17,256 nt of DNA from Planctomycetota bacterium (GCA_026692885.1 JAPLNJ010000838.1:1-17256); one strand, 5' to 3'; positions 6,840 to 14,501 are shown, numbered from the stretch's first letter. Notes: generated by a model from the letters alone, not told the origin. Numbers and translations: made by a program.

Positions 6840-8213
6840 CTAGCCGACGACGATCTTCCGCACGGCTTCGATCACGGCTTGAGCCTCGTGGTCCAACTCG
6901 CACTCCTGGCTTTCGCCGGTCTGCAGGTTTTTCACTTGGCAGACATGGGCTGCCAGTTCCCGATCGCCAGCGATGAGTGCCACGCGGAAGCCCCGTTGGT
7001 CCGCGTACTTCAGCTGCTGCCCCAGCTTTCGCGATTCCGGATAGACTTCCACGCCAAGGCCGGCAGACCGGACCTGGGCCGCCAGTCGCAGATAGTCGTT
7101 TAATCGCCGCTCGTCGAAGAACGCCACGAACACCTCGGCCGGAGTCCGCACCTTGCCGACCATGCCCAACTCTTCCATCGCCGCCAGCAGACGGTCCAGG
7201 CCGAGCGACGCGCCGATGCCGGGCAGGTCCTGCTTGGTGTATAATCCCGCCAAATTATCATAACGGCCGCCGGAACAGATGCTGCCGATACTGGGCAGGT
7301 CGTCCAGGAAGGTCTCGAACACGACACCGGTATAGTAGTCCAGCCCTCGCGCGATGGAAACGTCCAGCTTGATCCGCTGGCTGTCGGGCGAGGCCGCCTT
7401 GACGCCCGCCAGAATCTGGCCCAGACGTGCGACGCCAGCCTGCCCCAGGTCACTGCCCGCGACCAGCGTCTCCAGTTGTTTCAAGATGTCGTCGTTCGAG
7501 CCGGACAGCGCAGCCAACTGTAGCACGTTCGCCGCTTGGGCTGGCGTCGTTCCGGCCGCGGCCACCAGCTCGTCGGATACTTTTTCGGCGCCGATCTTGC
7601 CGAGTTTATCCAGGGCTCGCAATACGGCCGCTGACTTGTCCCGCAAGCCAAACTTCTCCAACAGGCCGTTCAGCACCATCCGGTTGTTGAAGCGAATGGT
7701 GAACCGCTCGAACCCAAGGGCACACAACAAGTCCTGGATGACCAAGGCGGTTTCGATATCTGCGGCCACCGAGCGCGTACCGATGGTATCGAAATCGCAC
7801 TGCATGAACTCGCGGTAACGGCCCTTCTGAGTGTTCTCGCCTCGCCAAACCGTGGCGATGTGGTAACGCTTGAACGGCGTGCCGAGTGTCCCGATGTGCT
7901 GGGCGACGAAACGGGCCAAGGGCACCGTCAGGTCGAAACGCAGCCCGACGTCACGTCCGCCATGATCCTGGAATCGATACAACTGGCGATCGGTTTCTTC
8001 GCTGCCCTTGCCGGTCAGGATCTCCAGGTACTCCAGGGCCGGGGTGTCGATGGGGCTGAAGCCGTAGGATCGATAAACCCGCTTGGCCATGTCGATCAGC
8101 CGCTCGCGCGGAATCATGGCCTCCGGCAGGTAATCGCGAAAGCCTTTCTCGCGCGGAATCATGGCCTCGGGCAGGTAATCGCGAAAGCCTTGGAGTGTGC
8201 GTGGTTCAATCAT
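6840..8213 (-). CDS. hisS: Histidyl-tRNA synthetase with internal 15-residue duplication
   Basis: Class II aminoacyl-tRNA synthetase that charges tRNA-His with histidine in the cytoplasm. The chosen ATG at 8211-8213 gives 457 residues starting MIEPRTLQGFRDYLPE, which fits the family (roughly 420-460). A start at 8273 would add 20 residues encoded by an inverted repeat and is rejected. Visible signatures: motif 2 region 'RYHIATVWRGENTQKGR' with 'EFMQCDFDTIG' (about residues 115-145), the histidine-specific 'ARGLDYYTGVVFE' (about 288-300), motif 3 with 'GGRYDNLAG' and 'GIGASLGLDRLL' (about 315-343), and a C-terminal anticodon-binding domain (about 357-457). Oddity: GFRDYLPEAMIPREK (9-23) is followed by GFRDYLPEAMIPRER (24-38), an in-frame tandem duplication near the N-terminus just before the first long helix. 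The rest of the protein looks intact, so it is probably functional. No strong Shine-Dalgarno site precedes the start. Confidence 0.95.
   Translation of the reverse strand: MIEPRTLQGFRDYLPEAMIPREKGFRDYLPEAMIPRERLIDMAKRVYRSYGFSPIDTPALEYLEILTGKGSEETDRQLYRFQDHGGRDVGLRFDLTVPLARFVAQHIGTLGTPFKRYHIATVWRGENTQKGRYREFMQCDFDTIGTRSVAADIETALVIQDLLCALGFERFTIRFNNRMVLNGLLEKFGLRDKSAAVLRALDKLGKIGAEKVSDELVAAAGTTPAQAANVLQLAALSGSNDDILKQLETLVAGSDLGQAGVARLGQILAGVKAASPDSQRIKLDVSIARGLDYYTGVVFETFLDDLPSIGSICSGGRYDNLAGLYTKQDLPGIGASLGLDRLLAAMEELGMVGKVRTPAEVFVAFFDERRLNDYLRLAAQVRSAGLGVEVYPESRKLGQQLKYADQRGFRVALIAGDRELAAHVCQVKNLQTGESQECELDHEAQAVIEAVRKIVVG
8103..8192 (-). repeat. 2 x 45-bp in-frame tandem duplication in hisS
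   Basis: Copies at 8103-8147 and 8148-8192 differ at only two bases. One is a silent change in a Pro codon; the other changes Lys to Arg at the end of the unit. The duplication adds 15 codons and preserves the frame. Near-identity suggests it is recent, or a local assembly error to be excluded. Confidence 0.92.
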
Positions 8214-8234
8214 GTCTGCGGGGGTTCGTTGGGG

Positions 8235-8285
8235 GTAGGGTGGGCTGTGCCCACCACAAGTCTTGGTGGGCACAGCCCACCCTAC
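8235..8285. repeat. Perfect 22-bp inverted repeat upstream of hisS
   Basis: Arms at 8235-8256 and 8264-8285 are exact reverse complements around a 7-base loop (caagtct). The right arm shares 21 identical bases with 13502-13522, so this is a dispersed repeat family. It begins 22 bp upstream of the hisS start and would fold as a strong hairpin in the hisS leader if transcription starts further upstream. Confidence 0.85.
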
Positions 8286-8300
8286 GAATTTCGGCGTGGC

Positions 8301-8408
8301 TCACCGGACGTCCGAAAAATAGCGGCAACGCTTGGCCGTGCAGTCGTCGCCCAGGTTCTCGTCTGCTCCGAGTTCCTCGCGTTTGGGCCTTATCTTCTTG
8401 ATCGCCAT
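8301..8408 (-). CDS. Possible 35-residue small basic protein
   Basis: A complete ATG-to-TGA frame upstream of hisS on the same strand, beginning MAIKKIRPKREELGAD and ending RCRYFSDVR. It is rich in charged residues and has two Cys. Most third codon positions are G or C, as in the neighbouring genes, which hints at coding. Against it, there is no good Shine-Dalgarno site (the bases before the ATG are cttgtaaacg) and I do not recognise the product. It could be a leader peptide, a small independent gene or chance. Confidence 0.3.
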   Translation of the reverse strand: MAIKKIRPKREELGADENLGDDCTAKRCRYFSDVR

Positions 8409-8504
8409 CGTTTACAAGATAGAGTCTGTGGATTGTATTGGATAGATGGGTCTGGGGCCGCGCGGTTCGCGGTTCCAGATTATTAGAATTTGGGATGCTT
8501 TAGC

Positions 8505-9359
8505 ATGCAGGTCATCATCACCGCCGTCGGTCCGGACAACGCCGGACTGGCCGACCCGATTATTCACTATGTCACCGGCCAAGGCGCGAACATCGCCGAG
8601 ATCCAGATGTACGATCACGACGAAGAGGCCCTGTTCGCCATGCTCTGCCGCATCGAGATCGCGCCCGAGCGGCTGGTGAGCTTGCGCCAGGCCCTGACGG
8701 AGATTGGGAGGCTGAAGCAGCTTTCGGTCCGTGTCTGGTCGCCGGAGGAACGGGCCAGCCGGCCGCGTCTGGCCCTCTGCGTGACCTACCGCCCGGAGCC
8801 GCCGCTGGCCGTGCTGCGGGCCCTGCGCGACAAGCAGATCAAGGCGGAGGCCGTGTTGATGATCGGTAACCGCGAGGCCTGCCGCGGCATCGCCGAACAG
8901 TTCGGCGTGGACTGGCACAACATCGGTGACGCGGAGGGCCGAGCGGACGACGACCGGCTGGTGCAGCTGTTCGATGAGTACCAGGTAGACTACGTCGTCC
9001 TGGCGCGTTACATGCGGATCCTGCAGCCGCACGTGTGCTGGAAATATGCGGGCGGACGCATTATTAACTTGCACCATGGGCTGCTGCCCAGCTTCCCCGG
9101 CCTGCGGCCCTACCAGGATGCCTATGCCGGCCGCATGCTGACCTTCGGCTGCACTTGCCACTTTATTGTTCCGGAACTGGACGCCGGGAACCAGATCATC
9201 CACCAGTCGACGTTCACGGTGCCGCCCGGCACGAAGCTGGATGAAATCATCCGCGTCGGTCAGGCGGACAATGAGCCGCGGTGTCTGGTGGAAGGTGTCC
9301 GCCGCGCCGTCGAGCGGGAGGTGCAGCTACATTTTCACCGCGTGGTCAAACGCCCGTAA
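8505..9359 (+). CDS. purU: Formyltetrahydrofolate deformylase (PurU-like)
   Basis: From the ATG at 8505 the product is 284 residues, normal for PurU (about 280-290). An in-frame TTG at 8490 would add five residues. An N-terminal ACT domain (about 1-80, 'AVGPDNAGLADPIIHYV') is followed by a formyl-transferase/hydrolase fold (about 87-284). 'ARYMRIL' (167-173), 'IINLHHGLLPSFPG' (186-199) with the likely catalytic Asn188 and His190, and 'ELDAG' with Asp226 match the Asn-His-Asp triad of this family. PurU hydrolyses 10-formyl-tetrahydrofolate to formate and tetrahydrofolate, balancing one-carbon pools and supplying formate for purine synthesis. Departures from the usual enzymes are HHG for HHS, CTCHF for ATAHY and GNQIIHQ for GPIIxQ, so this is a divergent branch. 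It is divergent from hisS, and neither pathway explains the pairing. Its stop lies inside a hairpin element. Confidence 0.85.
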   Translation: MQVIITAVGPDNAGLADPIIHYVTGQGANIAEIQMYDHDEEALFAMLCRIEIAPERLVSLRQALTEIGRLKQLSVRVWSPEERASRPRLALCVTYRPEPPLAVLRALRDKQIKAEAVLMIGNREACRGIAEQFGVDWHNIGDAEGRADDDRLVQLFDEYQVDYVVLARYMRILQPHVCWKYAGGRIINLHHGLLPSFPGLRPYQDAYAGRMLTFGCTCHFIVPELDAGNQIIHQSTFTVPPGTKLDEIIRVGQADNEPRCLVEGVRRAVEREVQLHFHRVVKRP

Positions 9360-9408
9360 GTCAGCCTTGCCGGGCTGACGGTGTCAGGCTGGAAAGCCTG
9401 ACCTACGG
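9354..9408. repeat. Hairpin element at the convergent end of purU
   Basis: 13-base arms (9354-9366 and 9396-9408) pair with two mismatches. Inside are two local hairpins: gtcagcc/ggctgac (9360-9379) and gtcaggct/agcctgac with a ggaa loop (9383-9402). The element overlaps the purU stop codon and ends four bases before the stop of the minus-strand gene. It could act as a bidirectional terminator, but no T-run follows. The sequence style matches dispersed planctomycete palindromes. Confidence 0.6.
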
Positions 9409-9411
9409 TCC

Positions 9412-12400
9412 TTAGCCGTTCCAGAGGCTCAGCAGGGAGGCGGGATCCGAAAGTTTGGCAAACAGGCGATCCCGCACCGCTGCACGGGCGGTCGCGAGAT
9501 CGAGGTGGGCGGCGAGGCCCGGCAACAGGGCGTCCAGGTCCAGATCGTCCACAAGCTTGTCAGCGCTGCTCACCAAACTCTGCAGACGCACCGTGGACGG
9601 ATTGTCGCCTTGCTTCAACAGGATCTGCCCGAATTTATCCACCATCGCTCGTGCATCGACTGGGGTCGCGGCACCCGGCGTGGGAGCGACGAGACTCGTT
9701 ACGTCTACCGCCGCCACTACGTCGTGCACCCAGGCCAGCGCTTGGTCGGGTGTAAGCTTCAGACCGGCCAGCGCGGTCATGCCATCTTGGCTGCGGAGCG
9801 CACTGGTCAGGTTACCCCAGTCCACGAACCCGCCCAGCGGTCCCGACAAATCCCGAGCCCAGCCCCAACCCTGGCTCGTGTCCGTGCTCGAATCCTGGCC
9901 CGACGTCAGGAGTTGGTTGATGCGGTTGATCATCGTTAGGACATCCCGCGGCGTCAGATCCCCGTCGCCGTTGACGTCCAGAAATTCGTGGGTGACGGTC
10001 GCGGTTTGCTGCAGGAACTCGCGAACCGGTCCCAAGTGCCGAGGCCCGTCGTTGTTCAGGTGGGTAATCAGCTTCAGGACGTCCAACGGCTTGGTCACGC
10101 CGTCGCCGTCCACGTCGCCCGGGTTGTTCGCGTTCTGCCAGCCTGCGGTGACGACCAGCTGGACGTCCCCATAGGCCACCTGCTCGGAACTCACGGAACC
10201 CGCCGCGCCAGACAACATCACGGTGTGGTCCGTCTGATGTGCCGACACGGTCACGAAGGACACGAGGCCCGGCCACTGGGCCTGGAACGGGACGCTGGTC
10301 AGCAGGTGTTCGGAGTCGTCGAACCGTGTGGCGCCGTGTGCCGCGCCGAGTTCGTCGAGCAGGCCCGTGGCGGTGGCCACGCCGGACGTCTGCGTCTGGT
10401 ACTCGTTGCCAAACTTGAGCTCACCCGCGACGTCGATCAGGGCCTCAGGGTAAAGAAGGTCCAGGTAGGCCGCTGAGACGCCTTGCGCCTCGGCCCGCAG
10501 ATCCTGGACGTAGACATTTAGCACAAACGGCTGACCGGCTTCGACACTGGTGAGCGGCTGGCCCGCAGCGTCCACAACTTCCAAGCGGACACGCACCAGG
10601 GCGTTCACGGGCGTGGTCTCGGCCAACAAGACGTTATTGGCGGAGTCCGTGTGGTAGGCGTAACGCGTGGTCTCGTGATCCAGCACAATCCGGAATCCGT
10701 CGACAATCACCTGCAAAACCAGCTGACCATCCTGGTGGATGCCCAAGCCCGAATCCGGCCAGGAGACGGCTTCGACCTGGGCCACGGTAATCGTCTCGAT
10801 CGACACGCTCAAGCGTTTCGCCAAGTCCGCCGCGGCCAAGGCGACCATCCGCCGCGCGTCCGCCGACAGGTCCGACTCGCTGACGCCGGTGGCCCAGATC
10901 GGCCCTGTAGCGGCGGCGGGGGGATCAACCGTTCCGCCCGGATTGGGGTCGACAATCGTGCCCTTGGGAAGGTGGACTTCGCCCAGCACGACATCGGGAT
11001 GTTCGATGTCGCGGGCCTTGATCGTGTCCTGCGAAATGGAGTACAGCACGCGGCCGACACGCACGCTGCGGCGCACCGTGGAGTCATCTTCAATCGTTCC
11101 CAGCAACTGGATTTTGCCCTGGTTCGTGGTGTCGGCATTGACGTCGATGTGGAAGACCCACAAAGCCGACTGCTCGCGGTAGACGGGCATGGGATCCGTG
11201 CCAGCGCCGGTCGTCACGACCACCGGGCCGAAATTATTCATGGGGATCGCCAGGACGTGATACTCCGGGTAATAGGCGATCGCATGATGGTCGCTGAACG
11301 CCTCGGACCAGGCGTTGCCCTGACTAGCGAATGACAATTGACCGGCGAGCTGCGGTTGGGCCAAATCGGCGACGTCGTACAGCGACACCTGTGGCTCCAG
11401 CGGTCGGCCGTTATCGGGATCCGCGTTTTGCCCCAGACCGAGCAGGTAATGGCCTTCGAGGGACTGTAGGTAGTTGGAGAAACCTGGCATGTCGAGTTGG
11501 CCGCCTAGCTCGGGCTTGGTCGGATCGCTGAGGTTCATCGTGAACAACGGATCGTACCAACCGCCTCCGGTCGGACCGAAGGTGACCAGGTATCCCAAGT
11601 CGCCCAGGAATCGCACCGAGAACAAGTTCTCGCCAGTCGCCAAATGCTCCAGACTTCCAATGGTGCTCAACGCCAAATCGGATTGCCGCAGGATGTACAG
11701 ACCGCTCTCTGCGTTCGCCCGCCAGCCTTGTTGCGTGACGACGCGCAAGTCGCCGTTGTACTCGTCCAGAGAGAACTGGTTCAGCAAGTGTCCGGGGACG
11801 GCCCCTGCGGCGACCAGCGTCACCAGGCCCTGGGACGTGTCCAGGCCAAACTTGTAGAGGGTCGTGCTTTCGCCTCCCGTGGCACCGTCCCACTTGGGCA
11901 TCGCCAAGTACAGGTTGTTCGGCGAGACGTAAACCTCGCTGGCCCAATCGAGTGGCGCGGAGGTGGAGGCGACGATGACTGGCGTCGGGCTCGTGACGCC
12001 GATCGTCGTGATCGACAGCAAGTTCGAGGCTTGTCCGGTCAACGGCTGATAGATCTTCTCCGGCTGAGTCAACAGACCGGCGTCTGGCTGCTGGCCGTCC
12101 CCGCCCGAGGCGGCGAAATGCGGCAGGGCCAGATCGAGCTCCTGGTCCTTGATCCGCGTCAAGTATTCGTCTTGCGTCTCGTAGACGTAGCGTTGGCCGG
12201 CAGGATCGATCCAGATCGGCATCAACCGCGCCATGCCTGAAGCCTCAAGGGCCGCAGAGTCCGTGGGTGTACCGCTGCTGCCCGGAACCGGATGGGTCTC
12301 GGGAGGCGGCAGCACGAAGTTATCCTGGGACACGATATAGACGAAGCCGTTGATCTCCCGCGAGTCGACGTACGTGCCGTCCAGTTTCAGATCGCGCGCC

Positions 12401-13095
12401 ACCTGCGGATGGGCGTGATCGGTCACATCCAAGACCGTGACGTGGAAGGTCGGCTGGTACTGCGTCGGGTTCCAGGGAGCGAAGTCGGCCACCGCCATCA
12501 TCGGCATGATCGAATAGGGCGAGCCGCTGGAAATCACCGTCACGTGCTCGCCGTCCAAGTACATCGCAACGGGCTGCCCGACCGTCGCCGTGGTCGACAC
12601 GACGCACATGCCGGACGACGACTGGAGATCCACGATGCTCAGCTGTTGGTCCGCCAACACATAGAGATAATCGCCGTCGGTCTGAACCAGGTCGGCTTCC
12701 TCGACGCCCGCGACCTGATTGTTTGTTTGCGAATGGTCCTTGGCGTCGAGTGCCCCGCTCACCGTGGCCATGGCATCGAATTCGCTGCCATACCGCGCAT
12801 TCATGTAGGGATACGGCCAGTACCAGGTATCCTTGCCGAACATGTCGGCGTAGCGGACCACGGCGTCCTTGATCAGATACTGCTTCAATTCGTCGGCAGA
12901 CGCGAAACGCAGAAATGCCGGATTGGCCGCGACGGACAACCCAGCGGCTTCGCCTGTGGGTTCGCTCGACGCCAGGGCCGGCAGATCGGTTCCACCCAGC
13001 AGTCCCAGCTGCGCATTGAGAACCCGCCGGGTTTCCAGGGACTCAAACATCAGACGCCGTTGCCATGAACCCGTCCGTCGACGTTGCGTGCGCAT
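9412..13095 (-). CDS. Large secreted beta-propeller protein with cohesin-like and internal dockerin domains
   Basis: From the ATG at 13093-13095 the product is 1227 residues. GAGGG lies eight bases upstream (13104-13108). An open frame extends to 13428, but those 111 residues precede the recognisable N-terminus and are not used. The N-terminus (RRRTGSWQRRLMFESLETRRVL) is the planctomycete export-type leader. Residues about 65-705 match the secreted beta-propeller family (Pfam Beta_propel): 'NNQVAGVEEADLVQTDGDYLYVL' type signature at 125-147 and repeated strand-turn units, including 'GNAWSEAFSDHHAI'. Residues about 750-825 form a small domain with 'VEAVSWPDSGLG' and 'GFRIVLDHETTRYAYHTD'. A cohesin-like beta-sandwich follows (about 832-983), then a type I dockerin with calcium loops at D994-D1005 and D1040-D1051, then an unusual helical tail (about 1075-1227). 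It probably acts at the cell surface or outside the cell in protein assembly; no catalytic site is visible. Confidence 0.9.
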   Translation of the reverse strand: MRTQRRRTGSWQRRLMFESLETRRVLNAQLGLLGGTDLPALASSEPTGEAAGLSVAANPAFLRFASADELKQYLIKDAVVRYADMFGKDTWYWPYPYMNARYGSEFDAMATVSGALDAKDHSQTNNQVAGVEEADLVQTDGDYLYVLADQQLSIVDLQSSSGMCVVSTTATVGQPVAMYLDGEHVTVISSGSPYSIMPMMAVADFAPWNPTQYQPTFHVTVLDVTDHAHPQVARDLKLDGTYVDSREINGFVYIVSQDNFVLPPPETHPVPGSSGTPTDSAALEASGMARLMPIWIDPAGQRYVYETQDEYLTRIKDQELDLALPHFAASGGDGQQPDAGLLTQPEKIYQPLTGQASNLLSITTIGVTSPTPVIVASTSAPLDWASEVYVSPNNLYLAMPKWDGATGGESTTLYKFGLDTSQGLVTLVAAGAVPGHLLNQFSLDEYNGDLRVVTQQGWRANAESGLYILRQSDLALSTIGSLEHLATGENLFSVRFLGDLGYLVTFGPTGGGWYDPLFTMNLSDPTKPELGGQLDMPGFSNYLQSLEGHYLLGLGQNADPDNGRPLEPQVSLYDVADLAQPQLAGQLSFASQGNAWSEAFSDHHAIAYYPEYHVLAIPMNNFGPVVVTTGAGTDPMPVYREQSALWVFHIDVNADTTNQGKIQLLGTIEDDSTVRRSVRVGRVLYSISQDTIKARDIEHPDVVLGEVHLPKGTIVDPNPGGTVDPPAAATGPIWATGVSESDLSADARRMVALAAADLAKRLSVSIETITVAQVEAVSWPDSGLGIHQDGQLVLQVIVDGFRIVLDHETTRYAYHTDSANNVLLAETTPVNALVRVRLEVVDAAGQPLTSVEAGQPFVLNVYVQDLRAEAQGVSAAYLDLLYPEALIDVAGELKFGNEYQTQTSGVATATGLLDELGAAHGATRFDDSEHLLTSVPFQAQWPGLVSFVTVSAHQTDHTVMLSGAAGSVSSEQVAYGDVQLVVTAGWQNANNPGDVDGDGVTKPLDVLKLITHLNNDGPRHLGPVREFLQQTATVTHEFLDVNGDGDLTPRDVLTMINRINQLLTSGQDSSTDTSQGWGWARDLSGPLGGFVDWGNLTSALRSQDGMTALAGLKLTPDQALAWVHDVVAAVDVTSLVAPTPGAATPVDARAMVDKFGQILLKQGDNPSTVRLQSLVSSADKLVDDLDLDALLPGLAAHLDLATARAAVRDRLFAKLSDPASLLSLWNG

Positions 13096-13118
13096 GTTCG
13101 AAACCCTCAAGGCTTGGG

Positions 13119-13173
13119 AGGGCAAGGCTGCTACCCAGCCGTGCCGCGTTCGCCTCGGCGGGTGCCTTGCCCT
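13119..13173 (-). promoter_or_regulatory. Stem-loop in the probable leader of the beta-propeller gene
   Basis: 10-base arms (13119-13128 and 13164-13173) are exact reverse complements with a 35-base loop. On the minus strand the stem ends about 10 bases before the GAGGG ribosome-binding site and 23 bases before the start codon, so it could influence translation. This is structural inference only. Confidence 0.4.
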
Positions 13174-13381
13174 GCCGAAGCACCTGTCAAACCAAAACCA
13201 TCCACAACCACGATCCGACCCGTCCGACGATCCTTCAATTAGTTTCGGTATTCTGACAGTTTTCGGGCCGCGACACAAGATAAATGCAATCTGGTTAATC
13301 CTGATAAGTTGGGGGCGTGCCCCAAGTTCTTGCGGGGCCTTGATCGCAAGATTGCGCACGGCTGTCACCGCTAGAGTCGTT

Positions 13382-13437
13382 GCCGAAGTGGTGAGACTGT
13401 GGTTTGCCGCTTCGCTCCGAAGTCTCACGACTTCGGC
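13382..13437. repeat. 17-bp inverted repeat with one mismatch
   Basis: gccgaagtggtgagact (13382-13398) pairs with agtctcacgacttcggc (13421-13437) except at one base. The 22-base loop holds a smaller cttcg/cgaag hairpin. It looks like another dispersed palindromic family. Confidence 0.7.
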
Positions 13438-13483
13438 TACTGCTAGCGTTTCGCAACGTTCCGATCAAGGCTTCTTGCGACCG

Positions 13484-13522
13484 CGTAGGGCGGCAACTTG
13501 CGGTGGGCACAGCCCACCCTAC
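13484..13522. repeat. Second, left-truncated copy of the hisS-upstream repeat
   Basis: Bases 13502-13522 are identical over 21 bases to 8265-8285. The left side keeps only gtagggcgg and the end of the loop, so most of the left arm seems deleted and the hairpin is lost. This shows the repeat is dispersed and decays in place. Confidence 0.75.
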
Positions 13523-13825
13523 AAAATGCCCACGCCGCGCGTGCATCCTGCGGGTGAGCAGTCAGATCCCGGCACAGGCCGAACCAACCCACTCCAGGCT
13601 GAAGTCCCGGCCCGCTTCCGTCGAAAAACAGTCTTGAGCCCGCGCCGGAACGGTGCCGAAGGTCGAGAGACTGGGCCGTCGAATGAAACTGGCAGGCCGC
13701 TTGTCCCGGTTGGGCAAGCCCTGGGAAATAGGGTATCCGGAACAGCGAGACCTTCCGTCGCAGGTCTGGGCGGGGTCGGGTGCGCCGAGCGTCGCGGGAC
13801 CTCTTCGGGTTTAGGAGTGCAAGGC

Positions 13826-14500
13826 ATGAGTAGTCAATCCGGAGTTCTGTACGCGCCCAGCGCCTTACGAACTCCCAGCGAGGAATTCGTAGGAGCCTTG
13901 AGCCACGGCATCGGCCTGGTGCTGAGCATCGCCGCCGGCGTCACGCTGGTGACGACCGCGATGGCGGGCGGCGACCTCACGTGCACGGTGGGCTGCTGCT
14001 TCTACGCCACGACGCTGGTGGCGCTGTATGCGGCGTCGACGTTGTCACACCTCTACCTACCCGACAGCTTGAATCGTCTCTTCCGGAGCCTCGACCAGGG
14101 CTGCATCTATCTGTTGATCGTGGGGTCCTTTACCCCCTTTGCCCTGACTTTCCTGAGAACGCCCTTCTGGCTGAGTTTCTACGCGCTCGTGCTGGCGGTG
14201 GCTGTGGGCGGATTCTTGTCCAAGACCGCCTTCGCCCACCGCTTGGATGGCAGCTCGATCTGGCTGTACGTCGCGCTGAGCTGGGGCGAGGGCCTGGCGA
14301 TCCAACCTCTGCTGAGTGCCATTCCTTCAGCCGGCCTGTTCTGGATTGTGGCGGGTGGGCTGTGCTATATGCTTGGCACGATCTTCCTGATATTGGATCT
14401 TCGGCGATACTATTTCCATGCCATCTGGCATCTGCTGGTGATGGCAGGTAGCGCGTGCCACTATGTGGCCATTCTCCGATTTGTCGCCGCGGGACGGTAG
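13826..14500 (+). CDS. Hemolysin III / TrhA family membrane protein (PAQR superfamily)
   Basis: A 224-residue integral membrane protein with about seven hydrophobic segments, usual for the family. AGGAG (13813-13817) lies eight bases before the ATG at 13826 and fixes the start; the frame is open far upstream without coding character. Signature residues of the PAQR/hemolysin III superfamily are visible: 'EEFVGALSHGIG' (19-30), S71xxxH75 in 'ASTLSHLYLP', D90 in 'SLDQGCIYLLIVGSFTP', and H198xxxH202 in 'YYFHAIWHLLVMAGSACHY'. The Ser-His-Asp and two late His residues are the expected metal site, suggesting a metal-dependent hydrolase-like activity in the membrane. Bacterial members are linked to membrane energetics or fluidity, and the old name hemolysin does not prove toxicity. 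It converges on the secreted hydrolase-like gene, with no functional tie visible. Confidence 0.9.
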   Translation: MSSQSGVLYAPSALRTPSEEFVGALSHGIGLVLSIAAGVTLVTTAMAGGDLTCTVGCCFYATTLVALYAASTLSHLYLPDSLNRLFRSLDQGCIYLLIVGSFTPFALTFLRTPFWLSFYALVLAVAVGGFLSKTAFAHRLDGSSIWLYVALSWGEGLAIQPLLSAIPSAGLFWIVAGGLCYMLGTIFLILDLRRYYFHAIWHLLVMAGSACHYVAILRFVAAGR

Positions 14501-14501
14501 C

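Larger units (their letters stand above)
13096..13825. other. 730-bp intergenic region with repeats and no convincing gene
   Basis: The region separates the divergent beta-propeller and TrhA-like genes. It holds a leader hairpin (13119-13173), an inverted repeat (13382-13437) and a degraded copy of the hisS-upstream repeat (13484-13522). The roughly 300 bp from 13523 to the TrhA-like start is free of recognisable repeats. Long frames cross it on both strands, but their translations look like GC-rich noise (runs of Pro, Arg, Gly). I tried to fit RNase P, tmRNA and common riboswitches (cobalamin, yybP-ykoY, fluoride) and none matched. No clear promoter was found for either gene. Confidence 0.6.

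Noticed and set aside
8214..8273. 20-residue N-terminal extension of HisRS
   Set aside because: It is encoded by the dispersed palindrome at 8235-8285; normal HisRS begins near MIEPRTLQGF.
13096..13428. 111-residue upstream extension of the beta-propeller protein
   Set aside because: The export leader and a GAGGG site lie at the inner ATG (13095). The extension crosses a hairpin and an inverted repeat and has no recognisable domain.
13600..13825. Possible cobalamin or other known riboswitch before the TrhA-like gene
   Set aside because: Fragments such as 'gggaaataggg' were suggestive, but the conserved boxes of cobalamin, yybP-ykoY and fluoride riboswitches are absent.
13519..13827. 102-codon minus-strand frame before the TrhA-like gene
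   Set aside because: Pro/Arg-rich translation without any known motif; it starts exactly over the TrhA-like start codon, as a chance frame would.
12869..14500. 543-codon plus-strand open frame ending in the TrhA-like gene
   Set aside because: Only the last 224 codons match a protein family. The upstream part is antisense to the beta-propeller gene and then crosses repeats, and AGGAG marks the ATG at 13826.
13826..14500. True hemolysin toxin
   Set aside because: The name is historical; the residues show a PAQR-type seven-span membrane protein with a metal site, and nothing indicates secretion or pore formation.
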